6,212 bases of DNA. It comes from JBDNJM01 sp041687755 (GTDB lineage Bacteria > Planctomycetota > UBA1135 > GCA-002686595). This document shows, in pieces, positions 5,806 to 6,212 of this stretch; positions within the stretch are counted from its first letter, which is position 1, and every line of letters starts with the position of its first letter. The translations under genes were made by a program, and so were the position numbers. The notes beneath the pieces are model-generated. The model was not told the origin of the DNA, did not search any database, and saw nothing but the letters and a program-made list of their open reading frames with translations. The stretch covers positions 1 to 6,212 of the forward strand of contig JBDNJM010000105.1 of assembly GCA_041687755.1 (NCBI GenBank), read 5' to 3'.

Positions 5806-6212
5806 GGGCTCTCCTGCCTCTTTAGTGGGTGCATGACGGCGTGGAAAACGCGGGCGTGACGGTGACCCCCCCGCAACAGAGGAAGAGCAGGGAAATTAGC
5901 GCGGGCGCAGAATGGAAGCCGTAGGACCGCCTGGTGATGGTGCGTGCCTTGCTGTTGAGGCCTTCGACGCGGCCGTTGTTCCTGCGCGTCCGGACGTACT
6001 CGAGGATGCCGTTGATGTGCTTAGCGATGGATCCTGCTGCTCGCTCGAAGTGGCTCAGTCCGCTGGCCATGGCTTCGATGATCCACTGCCCGAGTCGGGC
6101 CCTCGCCACGTTGATCCGGCGGCCGTCAAGGATGGCCGCGAGCCGCTCCTTGAGCAGGTACCCGCGGAAGATGGGGCGGTTCAGCTCCTCGAGAGCTTCC
6201 AAGGTGGCGTCC
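5806..6212 (-). mobile_element. ISL3-family insertion sequence, one end, partial
   Basis: The element is recognised by its transposase. Its end is placed at about 5806 because the sequence from there, beginning GGGCTCTCCTGCC and continuing to GTGGGTGCATG, starts with GG and a CTCT stretch like ISL3-family terminal repeats, and because the dispersed repeat stops exactly at 5805. The transposase stop lies 16 bases inside this end, a usual distance. The other end and the matching inverted repeat are beyond the right edge, so the boundary is an inference. Confidence 0.55.
5822..6212 (-). CDS. ISL3-family transposase, C-terminal part
   Basis: The minus-strand frame enters at the right edge (first full codon 6211-6209) and ends with TAA at 5824-5822, leaving 129 residues. 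The true start lies outside the window. The sequence reads DATLEALEELNRPIFRGYLL-KERL, then ARARLGQWIIEAMASGLSHF, then HINGILEYVRTRRNNGRVEG and LNSKARTITRRSYGFHSAPAL. This is the end of the Tnp_ISL3 (DDE) domain: NG-x-VEG-x-N with the last catalytic Glu, followed by the K-x-x-x-RR-x-YGF signature and the usual cysteine-containing tail (LFLCCGG). It catalyses cut-and-paste movement of its element by a DDE mechanism. No break is seen in the visible part, so the enzyme could be active if the rest is intact. It points leftward, towards the 3' end of the ELWxxDGT gene. Confidence 0.9.
   Translation of the reverse strand, partial: DATLEALEELNRPIFRGYLLKERLAAILDGRRINVARARLGQWIIEAMASGLSHFERAAGSIAKHINGILEYVRTRRNNGRVEGLNSKARTITRRSYGFHSAPALISLLFLCCGGVTVTPAFSTPSCTH

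Overview
The window looks like accessory DNA from a GC-rich member of the Planctomycetota or a close relative. Three things point there. Two separate secreted-protein genes end in the same kind of C-terminal domain (closing signature L-T-N-A-x-[DE]-V-x-x-G), which is common in large secreted planctomycete proteins. The start codons I chose lack Shine-Dalgarno sequences. Codons in the well-preserved genes are strongly G/C-ending. This placement rests on family knowledge, since no marker gene is present.

Layout. 1-160: no gene recognised. 161-892 (+): remnant of a secreted planctomycete-type protein, one continuous frame with three internal stops. 893-1116: spacer with a perfect 16-bp inverted repeat (924-939 / 977-992). 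1117-1653 (-): lipocalin-like (DUF1579-type) secreted protein, broken by one nonsense codon at 1483-1485 and lacking a start. 1661-1911 (+): only the C-terminal tail of a terpenoid-cyclase/prenyltransferase-repeat protein, with one nonsense codon and one frameshift. 2031-2618 (+): the only complete gene, an outer-membrane beta-barrel-like protein with a lipoprotein signal peptide. 2619-3248: gene-free. 3249-5639 (+): large secreted ELWxxDGT-repeat protein with a signal peptide and planctomycete C-terminal domain, split by three single-base frameshifts. 5642-5667: hairpin just after its stop. 5806-6212 (-): end of an ISL3-family insertion sequence whose transposase runs off the right edge.

The genes do not form an evident pathway or operon. 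The common theme is cell-envelope and secreted proteins, most of them broken, next to an insertion sequence. On the left the damage is mainly nonsense substitutions plus truncation at a junction near 1654-1660, which suggests real decay and rearrangement. In the ELWxxDGT gene it is three one-base losses in the same direction, at least two of them explicable as a shortened C run, which could be decay or base-calling error. I did not find a convincing new defence, regulatory or biosynthetic system.
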